From: JAMCRM01 sp041685075
Lineage (GTDB): Bacteria; Acidobacteriota; Terriglobia; Bryobacterales; Bryobacteraceae
NCBI GenBank assembly: GCA_041685075.1
Contig: JAWLGN010000261.1
Location: 1 to 7,829 of the forward strand
Direction of reading: 5' to 3'
DNA: 7,829 nt
The position numbers and the translations under genes are program-made. The notes under the pieces were generated by a model. That model did no database searches. It had not been told where the DNA came from and saw only the letters and a program-made list of their open reading frames with translations. Positions within the stretch are counted from its first letter, which is position 1. Each line of letters begins with the position of its first letter. Shown piece after piece: positions 1 to 6,289 of the stretch.

Positions 1-530
1 CGGTTGAGCGCCAGTTCGTAGTTCTTCTCGCCCTCATCGCGAACGCTCTGGGCGATGAGGCCGTCGCGGAACATCTGGCGGGCGCGTTCCATGTCGCGCT
101 TCAGGAAGGGCACGTCGGGGCCGGCGGCCTCCACCTTGTAGCGCTCCAGGTCGGCGCGCGCGCTGGTGAGCGCGGCTTCCGCCACGGCCAGCGCCGCCTC
201 GGCCTCGCGCACGCGGGGTTGCAGGTCGTTTTTATCCAGCTCGCAGATCACCTGTCCCCGCCGCGCCGTGTCGCCCACGTTCACCGGCAGGTTCTGGATG
301 ATGCCGCTGGCTTTGGACTTGATCTCCACCCGGACGATCGGCTCGATCTTGCCGGTGGCCACCACCGAGCGCGCCAAGTCCATGCGTTCCACTCGCACCA
401 GCTTTTCCGGTTCGATTTTCTGAGACGTGCGCCCAATGGCCTTCAGTGAGAAGACCGCCGCGCCTCCGAGCAGCGGAATGCCGATGAGGAGGGCGGTCCA
501 GAATATCCGTTTCCTGCCGTTCTTCGCCAT
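1..530 (-). CDS. Periplasmic adaptor (membrane fusion) subunit of an efflux pump, HlyD/MacA type, 3' part cut by window edge
   Basis: In this family the adaptor links an inner-membrane ABC or RND transporter to an outer-membrane channel. Reading the complement from 530 gives 176 codons before the window ends. Residues 1-8 are basic (MAKNGRKR), followed by one hydrophobic segment at about 9-29 that should anchor the protein with its bulk in the periplasm. Residues about 60-100 form the first half of a biotinyl-lipoyl-like domain, with the typical run VEIKSKASGII and then VNVGDTARRGQVICELD. From about 101 an Ala/Glu/Arg-rich stretch looks like the start of the coiled-coil hairpin. The second lipoyl half, beta-barrel and membrane-proximal domains lie outside the window. 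The start is supported by an AGGACGGAG Shine-Dalgarno just upstream. A transporter gene probably follows off the left edge. The transported substrate cannot be told; MacA-like ABC adaptor is my preferred subtype. Confidence 0.88.
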   Translation of the reverse strand, partial: MAKNGRKRIFWTALLIGIPLLGGAAVFSLKAIGRTSQKIEPEKLVRVERMDLARSVVATGKIEPIVRVEIKSKASGIIQNLPVNVGDTARRGQVICELDKNDLQPRVREAEAALAVAEAALTSARADLERYKVEAAGPDVPFLKRDMERARQMFRDGLIAQSVRDEGEKNYELALN

Positions 531-623
531 GATCTCCGTCCTGAAATCAAGTTACGAAGGAAGCATGGCGCGGAGTTCCGCAATTATTGGCGACAATTTT
601 TCGCGATGGAGCTGGCGGGCGGT

Positions 624-839
624 TTATTCCGGATTTACGCTGTTCCGTGAAGCGGTGCGCCACTGGCCGGCGGCATCGGTGCGGCGGCACTCGCGATGCA
701 GCTTGGCGCGCGCGCTCTCCAGTGCCCGGATGCTCGACCCCACGCTGCCCGAGCCGTTGTGGCGTTCGAGCGCCGCGCGGTAGGCATCGATCGCCAGCAC
801 CACTTCGCGCATCTCGTCGGCGCTCAACTGGATAGACAT
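624..839 (-). CDS. Small hypothetical protein, 71 aa
   Basis: I do not recognise a family. The protein is short, soluble-looking and mostly helical: residues 6-27 (SADEMREVVLAIDAYRAALE) and 37-51 read as two amphipathic helices joined by a Gly/Ser turn (NGSGSVGSS). The C-terminal 20 residues are polar and probably disordered. There is no signal peptide or membrane segment. The reason to trust it is the start: AGGAGG, a full anti-Shine-Dalgarno match, sits at good spacing before the ATG at 839. It lies on the same strand as the efflux adaptor, 93 bp upstream of it, and is divergent from the acidic 114-aa gene. Longer minus-strand frames over the same DNA lack such a start and are arginine-rich shadows. 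Confidence 0.65.
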   Translation of the reverse strand: MSIQLSADEMREVVLAIDAYRAALERHNGSGSVGSSIRALESARAKLHRECRRTDAAGQWRTASRNSVNPE

Positions 840-988
840 AGCGACCTCCTGGTGATGGTAGCACCGCCGAGCAGCCGCCTGGCGGCAATTTGCACGCCAC
901 TATCGCCCCCAGGGTGCGAATCGAAACACCCCTGCTGTGACTTGCTTTACCGATCTTCCGGCATCCTAACTGCTCAGTAAGGAGTGCT
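840..988. other. Divergent intergenic region between two small hypothetical genes
   Basis: These 149 bp separate the 71-aa minus-strand gene from the 114-aa plus-strand gene and must hold the promoters of both. I could not place a convincing -35/-10 pair for either direction. A perfect 13-nt interrupted palindrome (GCCGCC-T-GGCGGC, 874-886) lies about 35 bp upstream of the minus-strand start and could be an operator or simply GC-rich chance. Shine-Dalgarno sites flank both ends: AGGAGG for the left gene and AAGGAG at 979-984 for the right gene. Confidence 0.4.
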
Positions 989-1333
989 ATGCGATATATC
1001 GTCACTTTCCGGAAGCGCTTCGACGAGAGCGGGGAACCTTCGGACGATCCCACCTCGCTGGTGGATGCCGCCGACGGGGCGATCGAAGGAGCCGAGTTCG
1101 TTCAGATTCTGGAACCGGCCGGCCTGCACGTGGCCGAGGACATGGCCGGCCCATCGGATTCCCAGAGCGCGGACGACGACGGCTTTCTGGCTTTCGGCAG
1201 CGAGGCCTGGATCTTCGACGTGGCTGAAGGGCGCGAGGACGAGTTTACGGCCGCGCTCCTCAACAGCGAGGTGGTGCTCGAGTTTCACGAGTTTGACGAC
1301 GAGATGATCCGCAAACCCTTTGCCCAGGGTTGA
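989..1333 (+). CDS. Acidic hypothetical protein, 114 aa
   Basis: I do not recognise the family. The product is strikingly acidic, rich in Asp and Glu throughout, with clusters at about 62-65 (ADDD), 77-85 and 100-105, and few basic residues outside the N-terminus (MRYIVTFRKRF). It starts with a beta-strand-like segment and has further hydrophobic strands (FVQILEPAGLHV, GSEAWIFDVA, SEVVLEFHEF), so a small folded alpha/beta protein is likely. There is no signal peptide or membrane helix. An AAGGAG Shine-Dalgarno four bases before the ATG supports the start. The reductase gene begins 31 bp after its stop on the same strand, so the two may be cotranscribed. Confidence 0.72.
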   Translation: MRYIVTFRKRFDESGEPSDDPTSLVDAADGAIEGAEFVQILEPAGLHVAEDMAGPSDSQSADDDGFLAFGSEAWIFDVAEGREDEFTAALLNSEVVLEFHEFDDEMIRKPFAQG

Positions 1334-1364
1334 CGCCCTACAATGAAGGGGTGAGGATTGCTAC

Positions 1365-2147
1365 ATGAGGCCGGGCGCCCTGGCGGTGGTGACCGGTGCT
1401 TCGAGCGGCATCGGGGCCGTTTTCGCCCGTAAGCTGGCGGCGCGCGGCTACCGCCTGCTGCTGGTGGCGCGCCGGCGCGAGCGTCTGGAGGAACTGGCCG
1501 CGGAGTTGCCGGGCTGCGCCGAAATTCTTCGCGGCGATCTCACCGAGGAGACCGATCTCGGCGCGTTGGAGGAACGGCTGCGGCGGGACGAGTCGCTCGA
1601 GTTGCTCGTCAACAACGCCGGCTTCGGCAGCGTGGGGCGCTTCCACCTGGCCGATCTCGAAGGGCAGGACCGCATGCACCGCCTGCACGTGATGGCCACC
1701 ATGCGGCTCACGCACGCGGCGCTCGCCGGTATGGTGGCGCGCAACCGCGGCGGGGTGATCAATGTCTCCTCGGTGGCGGCCTTCGCCACCAGCCCCGGCA
1801 ACGCCGGCTACTGCGCCACCAAGGCCTGGATCAACATCTTCACCTGCGCGCTGGAGATGGAGCTGCGCAGCGCCGGCTCGGCGGTGAAGATGCAATCGCT
1901 GTGCCCCGGCTTCACGTACTCGGAGTTCCACGACGTGATCGGAGTGGACCGCGGCAGCATTCCGCGCGCGCTCTGGCTGGACGCTGCATACGTAGTGGAG
2001 GAGTCGCTGCGCGGCCTCGACCGGGGCAGGGCGCTGGTGATTCCGTCCTGGCGCTATCGCGCGATCGCGACGTTTCTGCGGCACCTGCCCTGGTGGGTGC
2101 TGCGCGCCGGGGCCGTGGTCTACTCGCGGCGGACGGGCAAGCTGTAG
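1365..2147 (+). CDS. Short-chain dehydrogenase/reductase (SDR), classical type, COG0300/DltE-like
   Basis: SDR enzymes are NAD(P)(H)-dependent oxidoreductases with a Rossmann fold; 260 aa is a normal length. The cofactor motif TGASSGIG is at residues 10-17. The run ARRRERLEELA at 35-45, with Arg after the second strand, suggests NADP(H) preference. The structural NNAG motif is at 83-86. The catalytic Ser is S136 in INVSSVAAF, and the Y-x3-K pair is Y149 and K153 in YCATK. The CPGFTYSEFHD segment (about 185-195) closes the cofactor site. The Asn that usually completes the N-S-Y-K tetrad appears as His108 in the segment HRLHVMATMRLTHA. The C-terminal 25 residues are basic and hydrophobic and may touch the membrane, as in related proteins. 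The start has only a modest GAGGA site. Substrate is unknown; fatty-acyl or ketone reduction would be a guess. Confidence 0.93.
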   Translation: MRPGALAVVTGASSGIGAVFARKLAARGYRLLLVARRRERLEELAAELPGCAEILRGDLTEETDLGALEERLRRDESLELLVNNAGFGSVGRFHLADLEGQDRMHRLHVMATMRLTHAALAGMVARNRGGVINVSSVAAFATSPGNAGYCATKAWINIFTCALEMELRSAGSAVKMQSLCPGFTYSEFHDVIGVDRGSIPRALWLDAAYVVEESLRGLDRGRALVIPSWRYRAIATFLRHLPWWVLRAGAVVYSRRTGKL

Positions 2148-2165
2148 CGGTTAGCTGCCCGCCGC
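2129..2165. terminator. Bulged stem-loop over the convergent stop codons of the SDR and aspartate kinase genes
   Basis: The arms 2129-2143 and 2153-2165 pair over 13 bp with two bulged A residues (2133 and 2140) and a 9-nt loop (2144-2152). The TAG of the reductase gene (2145-2147) falls in the loop, and the TAA of the kinase gene (2151-2153, complement) falls in the loop and first stem base. No T-tract follows on either side. If it ends transcription it does so as a non-canonical bidirectional hairpin; it could instead only protect 3' ends. Confidence 0.4.
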
Positions 2166-3590
2166 GGTGGCGCCGGCGGTGCCCATGCCGCATTCCGCGT
2201 GCACGGCGCGTACGGCTTTTTCCAGCCCTTCGCGGCGCACCACGATCGCAATGGTCAGCTCGCTCGATCCCTGCGCGATGGCGATGATGTTCACCTGCTC
2301 GCGGGAGATGGCGGTGAAGATGCGGCCGGCCATCCCCATCTTGCCGCGCATTCCTTCGCCCACCACGGCCAGCAGCGCCACCTGCTCGTCCACCTGGAGC
2401 GGTTTGACGTAGCCGTGGGCCAGCTCCAGCGCCAGGGCCGATTCAAGCGCCTGCAGCGTCTGTTCCAACTCCCCGGTGCGCACCAGGAAACAGAAGCTCT
2501 GGCGGTAGCTGGAGCCGGTGATCGCCAGAATCTCGACGCCGGCCTGGGAGAGCGCTTCGAGCGCCCGCGCCATGACGTGCGTGCCTGCGATCTCGCCGCT
2601 GGCGGGTTCGAGCGAAACCAGCGCCGCCTGGGCCAGGGAGGTGACCGCGCGGGCGCCGTTGCCGCCGTTGGTCAGGCGCGGCACGATGCGGGTGCCGGGC
2701 TTTTCCGGCGCGAAGCTGTTCTTGCTCCAGACCGGGATGTTCTTCTCCACCAGGGGCGCCAGGGTGCGGGGGTGCAGCACCTTGGCGCCGTTATACGCCA
2801 GCTCGGCGGCTTCGCTGTAGGTGACTTCGTCGAGCACGGCGGCGTTGGGCACCAGCCGCGGATCGGCGGTCATGATGCCGTCCACGTCGGTCCAGATCCA
2901 CAACTCGGCGGCGTCCAGGGAGGCGGAGAGGATGGAGGCGGAAAAATCCGAGCCGCCGCGTCCCAGGGTGGTGGGGCGGCCGTCGGCGGTAGCGCCGTTG
3001 AAGCCCGTGACCACCAGCAGCGAACCCTTCTCCAACTCCGGCAACAGGCACTCTCGGGCGCGCTCGCGCGTAAGATCCATCAAGGGCGAGGCGCTGCCGA
3101 AGACCGCGTCGGTGACCACGACCTCCGCGGCGTTCACCGCCACGGCGGGCACGCCTTCCGAGCGCAGGTGCTCGGAAACGAGCAGTGCCGAGAGGCGCTC
3201 CCCGATGGCCACGGCGGCGTCGGAGGAGCGCAGCGGCCGGTGCTGGAGCATGAGCATGCCTCCGGTAATGCGCTGGAACTCCGCTACCAGCGCGTCGATG
3301 CCGGCCAGCACGGGCTCCTGGCGCGCTTCGGGCAGCAGCTCCCGGCAGGTGGCGTGGTGCCGCTCGCGGAGCTGCGCGATGGTGGCCTCCAGGCCCGCGG
3401 CATCCCCTGCTTCGGCGCGCCGCATGGCTTCCAGCAGCAGGTCCGTGATCTTCGACATTGCCGAGACGACGACCAGGACCGGTCGGGTCCGGTGATGTGC
3501 GGCGGCAATCCGCGCGGCGGCGCGCATGCGCTCGGCGGAACCCACGCTGGTGCCGCCGAATTTCATTACGAGCAGGTTGGTCAACTGCAT
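2151..3590 (-). CDS. lysC: Aspartate kinase (aspartokinase), monofunctional with two ACT domains
   Basis: Aspartate kinase phosphorylates L-aspartate with ATP, the first step to lysine (and diaminopimelate), threonine, methionine and isoleucine. The 479-aa product has the full kinase signature: KFGGTSVG at 10-17, the GE-containing segment SSDAAVAIGERLSA at 122-135, GFNG at 196-199, TLGRGGSDFSA at 208-218, TDVDGIMTADPR at 234-245, and EAAELAYNGAKVLHPR at 260-275. Two ACT regulatory domains follow, at about 337-395 and 403-465. The second carries IIAIAQGSSELTIAIVV, the effector-site style of ThrA/LysC enzymes, so feedback control by lysine and/or threonine is expected; which one is not readable. 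There is no homoserine dehydrogenase fusion. The open frame extends upstream across cytidylate kinase in another frame, but the kinase fold begins at MQLTNLLVMKFGG. GGAAAGGA lies directly before that ATG, giving a 10-nt overlap with the upstream gene. Confidence 0.95.
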   Translation of the reverse strand: MQLTNLLVMKFGGTSVGSAERMRAAARIAAAHHRTRPVLVVVSAMSKITDLLLEAMRRAEAGDAAGLEATIAQLRERHHATCRELLPEARQEPVLAGIDALVAEFQRITGGMLMLQHRPLRSSDAAVAIGERLSALLVSEHLRSEGVPAVAVNAAEVVVTDAVFGSASPLMDLTRERARECLLPELEKGSLLVVTGFNGATADGRPTTLGRGGSDFSASILSASLDAAELWIWTDVDGIMTADPRLVPNAAVLDEVTYSEAAELAYNGAKVLHPRTLAPLVEKNIPVWSKNSFAPEKPGTRIVPRLTNGGNGARAVTSLAQAALVSLEPASGEIAGTHVMARALEALSQAGVEILAITGSSYRQSFCFLVRTGELEQTLQALESALALELAHGYVKPLQVDEQVALLAVVGEGMRGKMGMAGRIFTAISREQVNIIAIAQGSSELTIAIVVRREGLEKAVRAVHAECGMGTAGATAAGS

Positions 3591-4285
3591 TCCTTTCCGT
3601 TCGAGACGCGGCTCCGGACGAGCTTGAGAACGGCCTCTTCCACCTGGTCGATGGTGAGGCCGGTGGAGTCCAGGTAGACGGCGTCGGGCGCCTGGGTGAG
3701 GGGAGCTTCGGTGCGGGTGCTGTCGCGCCGGTCGCGCTCCCGCATCTGCGCGGCCACGGCTTCGGCCGAAACGGCGGCGCCCTTTTCGAGGTCTTCGGTG
3801 AAGCGCCGGCGGACCCGCTCTTCGGGCTTGGCATCGAGGAAGATCTTGACGTCTGCCGCGGGAAAGACCACGGTGCCGATGTCGCGGCCTTCCATCACCA
3901 CGCTGGTGCGGGCACCCATGGCGCGCTGCTTCTCCACCATGGCGCGCCGGACGCCGGCAATGACCGCCACGCGGGACGCGGCCTCGGAGACCTGCGGGGT
4001 GCGGATGGCGGCGGTCACGTCTTCGCCGTTGAGCAGCACCGTGCCACCCGGCTCGAGCCGGATTTCGGCCGCCAGCGCGAGCTGTTCCATGCGGTGCATG
4101 TCGGCGGTGTCGATGTTCTGGCGGAGCGCCCACAGGGCCACCGCGCGGTACATGGCTCCGGTATCGATGTAGATGAAGCCCAGGCGCGCGGCCACGCGCC
4201 GTGCAATGGTGCTCTTGCCCGCGCCGGCGGGGCCGTCCACCGCGATCACCACCGGGCGCTGGGGTGCCGGATCGCAATCCATCAT
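3581..4285 (-). CDS. cmk: Cytidylate kinase
   Basis: The enzyme converts CMP and dCMP to the diphosphates using ATP, in pyrimidine nucleotide supply. The 234-aa product matches bacterial Cmk in length and order of motifs: P-loop GPAGAGKST at 18-26, IDTGAMYRA at 40-48, the CMP-specific insert region at about 60-100, EGRDIGTVVFP at 132-142, the lid region with RRDSTR at 186-191, and DSTGL at 206-210. Two ATG codons are adjacent (4285 and 4282). The second has better spacing from the short ACGGA site, so the true start may be one codon later. Its stop TGA lies inside the start of aspartate kinase (ATGCAGTTGA, 3590-3581), so the two are one operon with likely translational coupling. It is divergent from the metallopeptidase gene, with only 37 bp between the two starts. 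Confidence 0.95.
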   Translation of the reverse strand: MMDCDPAPQRPVVIAVDGPAGAGKSTIARRVAARLGFIYIDTGAMYRAVALWALRQNIDTADMHRMEQLALAAEIRLEPGGTVLLNGEDVTAAIRTPQVSEAASRVAVIAGVRRAMVEKQRAMGARTSVVMEGRDIGTVVFPAADVKIFLDAKPEERVRRRFTEDLEKGAAVSAEAVAAQMRERDRRDSTRTEAPLTQAPDAVYLDSTGLTIDQVEEAVLKLVRSRVSNGKECS

Positions 4286-4322
4286 TCCGTAGCATAGCAG
4301 GACGCTAGAATCGGTATAGAGG

Positions 4323-4763
4323 ATGACGGCGGAGGAATTCGACAGGCTGGTGGATCGCGCCTTTCAAAAGATACCGGCGCGTTTCCGGCGGCGCATGGGC
4401 AACATCGCGGTGGTGGTGGAGCAGGAGCCTGCGCCGGCGCAACTGGCGGCGGGCGGAGTGCGCCGTGGGGGCACGCTGCTGGGCCTTTACCAGGGCCGAC
4501 CGCTGACCCACCGCAGCGTATTCGAGAGCTTCGCCATGCCGGACCGGATCACGATTTTCCAGGGCCCGCACGAGCGCCTGGCGCGCGGCGCCGCCGAACT
4601 GGAGCGCATGGTGGAAGATACCCTCTGGCACGAGGTGGCGCACTACTTCGGGATGGACGAACTGCGGGTACGAATGGCCGAACGCCGCCGCGCCGCCTCG
4701 GCCGCCCGACGCCTCCGCCGGCGGGCCTCCGGCGGGCCTCCGCGCGCGCCGGACGAGGGCTGA
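4323..4763 (+). CDS. Small metallopeptidase-fold protein with HEXXH (Zincin_1/DUF1025 type)
   Basis: The 146-aa product matches the family of short bacterial 'metallopeptidase family proteins' with one zinc-binding HEXXH: HEVAH at 103-107, followed by YFGMDE. Preceding conserved features are the N-terminal EEFDRLVDRAFQKIP helix, GNIAVVVEQEP at 26-36, the LLGLYQG turn at 52-58, and DRITIFQGPHERL at 74-86. No signal peptide or membrane segment is present, so it is cytoplasmic. Peptidase activity in this family is not well established; zinc binding is inferred from the motif. The C-terminal tail from about 120 is Arg/Ala/Gly/Pro-rich and contains an 11-bp tandem DNA repeat. The start codon is directly preceded by TATAGAGG, a poor spacing, and a TAGAAT box at 4306-4311 would give an extremely short leader, so near-leaderless expression is possible. 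Confidence 0.85.
   Translation: MTAEEFDRLVDRAFQKIPARFRRRMGNIAVVVEQEPAPAQLAAGGVRRGGTLLGLYQGRPLTHRSVFESFAMPDRITIFQGPHERLARGAAELERMVEDTLWHEVAHYFGMDELRVRMAERRRAASAARRLRRRASGGPPRAPDEG
4720..4741. repeat. Perfect 11-bp tandem duplication (two units) in the metallopeptidase gene tail
   Basis: GGCGGGCCTCC occurs at 4720-4730 and again at 4731-4741 without any mismatch. Because 11 is not a multiple of three, gain or loss of a unit shifts the reading frame of the last 14 codons. With the present two units the frame ends at the TGA at 4761; with one unit it would read on through the tRNA promoter and into the tRNA gene. Confidence 0.85.
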
Positions 4764-4788
4764 CACAGGGGGGCGATCCTGGTACAAT
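4760..4788 (+). promoter_or_regulatory. Sigma-70-type promoter of tRNA-Glu with extended -10
   Basis: The -35 box CTGACA (4760-4765) matches five of six consensus bases. The spacer is 17 bp. The -10 box TACAAT (4783-4788) matches five of six and is preceded by TG at the extended -10 position (4780-4781). Transcription should begin near 4795, about eight bases before the mature tRNA. The TGA stop of the preceding metallopeptidase gene (4761-4763) lies within the -35 box. Confidence 0.8.
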
Positions 4789-4802
4789 CAGAACATACGC
4801 GT

Positions 4803-4877
4803 GGCGCTATCGTCTAACGGTTAGGACGGAGCCCTCTCAAGGCTCAAATACGGGTTCGATTCCCGTTAGCGCTACCA
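4803..4877 (+). tRNA. tRNA-Glu, anticodon CTC
   Basis: The sequence folds as a complete cloverleaf. The acceptor stem GGCGCTA/TAGCGCT has a G-U first pair. The D arm is GTCT/GGAC. The anticodon stem GAGCC/GGCTC encloses loop CTCTCAA with anticodon CTC (4836-4838), reading GAG glutamate codons. The variable loop is short (AAAT), and the T arm is ACGGG/CCCGT with loop TTCGATT. The discriminator is A and the 3' CCA is encoded (4875-4877). The integrase gene begins 128 bp beyond its 3' end and is oriented towards it, so the 3' half is the probable integration site of the element to the right. Confidence 0.96.
4849..4877. other. Predicted attachment-site core (attL) at the tRNA-Glu 3' end
   Basis: Tyrosine integrases commonly use the T arm and acceptor end of a tRNA gene as attB and restore the tRNA on insertion. 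Here the tRNA is intact and the integrase follows immediately, so the crossover most likely lies within the T arm to CCA. The exact limits are inference: no second copy of this stretch occurs in the window, so the core cannot be defined by comparison. Confidence 0.45.
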
Positions 4878-4950
4878 CCATTCCCTTTTGTTTTCTATCA
4901 CTTACGGGCTTTTTTGAAGGCGCGCGCGGGCACGCTCGGGCACAAAATCC

Positions 4951-4984
4951 GGCCCAGGAAATTCAGTCGCAGAATTCCTCGGCC
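4951..4984. terminator. Inverted repeat between integrase stop and tRNA: terminator or recombinase-binding site
   Basis: Arms GGCCCAGGAAATTC (4951-4964) and GAATTCCTCGGCC (4972-4984) pair over about 12 bp with one mismatch and one bulged A, around a 7-nt loop. It lies 21 bp past the integrase stop. Read on the minus strand, the stem is followed by GGATTTTGTG, a weak T-run, so it could end integrase transcription before it runs antisense into the tRNA. Its position inside the presumed att region also suits an accessory protein-binding site. Confidence 0.4.
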
Positions 4985-5005
4985 CTGCGCCGGCCACGGA
5001 AGCTT

Positions 5006-6289
5006 TCACTGGATGCGATCCTTCCCGCCGCCCTCGGATTTCGCCGGCCGGTTCCGCTGCCGGTACTCCTCCCACTTCCGCGTGGCCTCATCATCCTGGC
5101 CGTGGATGGCGTGGGAGTAAATCTCGGCGGTGGTGCGGATGGAGGAGTGCCCCAGGCGCGCGGAGACCGCCGGCAGCGGAGCGCCGGCGGCCAACATCTG
5201 GCTGGCCATCGCGTGCCGTAGCAGATGCATCGAGGCTCCTTTCGGCTTGGGGATCTTCAACCGCCTGAAGAGCGCCGACACGGTCGCCGAGATGGAATCG
5301 GGCCTCAGCGGCGTCCCGTTGGGATTGCAGAAGATCAAATCCAAGTCGGTCCTGTAGTCCGGCCCATACTGGCGGCGGAACTCGTCCTGGCGCTTCAGGT
5401 GCGCCTCGAGCTTGGCCAGCGTCTCGTCCGGGATCTTGACCACACGGACACCTTCGGTATCTTCGTGGCCCTTGAGGGGCTTAAATTCCAACACATCGTG
5501 GACGCGCATCATCTTGCCGTCCGCGCCTTCTACCTCACGGAAGGTTTGGGATAGCGACCTGCTGATGTAGGCGCGGCCATCCACGATGTCGGAGCGGCGC
5601 AGCGCCAACACCTCGCCGCGGCGGGCACCGAGAGCCCAAGTCATCTCAAGGATCAACGGCAGGCACCAGGGGCCGCCCGCGCCCGCTGCGGCGATCAGTA
5701 GATCCAACTGCGCTACTGCCAGGCCCTCGCCTCGCGGCTTGGCGGGCACCGGAGGCTTGCTGGCCCGCACCGGGTTGTAAGTGATGATCTCCTGGGCGAT
5801 GGCCCAGGAGAAGGCGCTCGAGACCACCCCGGCGACGCCGCGCACGGTCTTCTTTGAGAGCGGCCGCGGCTCGTTGGCGCCGCGGCGATGGCCGCCGCTC
5901 TCACGCAGGCGCTTCCATTCCCGGTTGAGGTGCAGCGGCCTGATGGTGCTGATCTGCATGGCCAGCAGGCCGGCATCCAGGCAAGCTACCAGTTCGCGGT
6001 ACCGCTCGATGGTCTTGGGCGCTAAGTTCGGCACGGCGTGCTGATCGAAGAACTCCTCCAGCAACTGGGCCAGCGTGCGCGGCGCGGGAGCAGCCACGGC
6101 GCCGCGGGCGCGCTCAAACTCCTCCTGCACCTTGGCGCGGCGCGCCGCCTCGGCCACCTGGGCCTCGCGCTTGGTACTGAAACCCGATGCAGAGATCTTG
6201 GTGCGGTTGGAGCGCGTGGAACCCGGCGCGTTGAAAACGTAGTACCAGATCGTTTTACCCGAGCGGTACTGGCGCTTATGCACAGACAT
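5006..6289 (-). CDS. int: Tyrosine recombinase, site-specific integrase of a tRNA-inserted element
   Basis: The 427-aa enzyme would integrate and excise the element by recombination at the tRNA-Glu end. Residues 1-45 form an arm-type DNA-binding region (RQYRSGKTIWYYVFNAPG and SGFSTKREAQVAE). Residues about 71-180 are the core-binding SAM-like domain (TLAQLLEEFF to YNPVRASKP), and about 190-400 the catalytic domain. Catalytic residues can all be assigned: Arg223 in GARRGE, a beta-hairpin Lys at 270 or 273, His355 and Arg358 in HLLRHA, His381 in LGHSS, and nucleophile Tyr391 in AEIYSHA. The C-terminal 25 residues are polar and basic. The frame looks intact, so the enzyme should be active. Translation begins only 25 bp after the stop of the RHH gene and has no good Shine-Dalgarno of its own, so it probably depends on coupling to that gene. 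No excisionase is evident nearby. Confidence 0.95.
   Translation of the reverse strand: MSVHKRQYRSGKTIWYYVFNAPGSTRSNRTKISASGFSTKREAQVAEAARRAKVQEEFERARGAVAAPAPRTLAQLLEEFFDQHAVPNLAPKTIERYRELVACLDAGLLAMQISTIRPLHLNREWKRLRESGGHRRGANEPRPLSKKTVRGVAGVVSSAFSWAIAQEIITYNPVRASKPPVPAKPRGEGLAVAQLDLLIAAAGAGGPWCLPLILEMTWALGARRGEVLALRRSDIVDGRAYISRSLSQTFREVEGADGKMMRVHDVLEFKPLKGHEDTEGVRVVKIPDETLAKLEAHLKRQDEFRRQYGPDYRTDLDLIFCNPNGTPLRPDSISATVSALFRRLKIPKPKGASMHLLRHAMASQMLAAGAPLPAVSARLGHSSIRTTAEIYSHAIHGQDDEATRKWEEYRQRNRPAKSEGGGKDRIQ

Noticed and set aside
942..972. TTGCTT with a downstream TAACTG as promoter for the acidic 114-aa gene
   Set aside because: The spacing is 19 bp and the -10 matches poorly; this is not better than chance.
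547..1053. 168-aa minus-strand open frame spanning two small genes and their intergenic region
   Set aside because: It overlaps the 71-aa gene, which has a full AGGAGG start signal, and runs antisense into the 114-aa gene; its composition is Arg/Gly-rich with no motif.
2199..3677. 492-aa plus-strand open frame opposite aspartate kinase
   Set aside because: It is His/Gly/Gln-rich low-complexity text with no motif, antisense to a clear enzyme gene, and typical of GC-rich shadows.
2151..4295. One 714-aa open frame covering aspartate kinase and the cytidylate kinase region
   Set aside because: The first 235 residues are an Arg/Gly/Pro-rich alternate frame of cytidylate kinase; the kinase fold starts at MQLTNLLVMKFGG at 3590. 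It is not a fusion protein.
3458..4297. 279-aa plus-strand open frame opposite cytidylate kinase
   Set aside because: It is antisense to a gene with all family motifs and is itself His/Gly/Ala-rich without a recognisable fold.
4878..4916. T-rich stretch after tRNA-Glu (CTTTTGTTTT and GGGCTTTTTT) as an intrinsic tRNA terminator
   Set aside because: No matching upstream hairpin arm could be found before either T-run, so only the T-tracts are supported.
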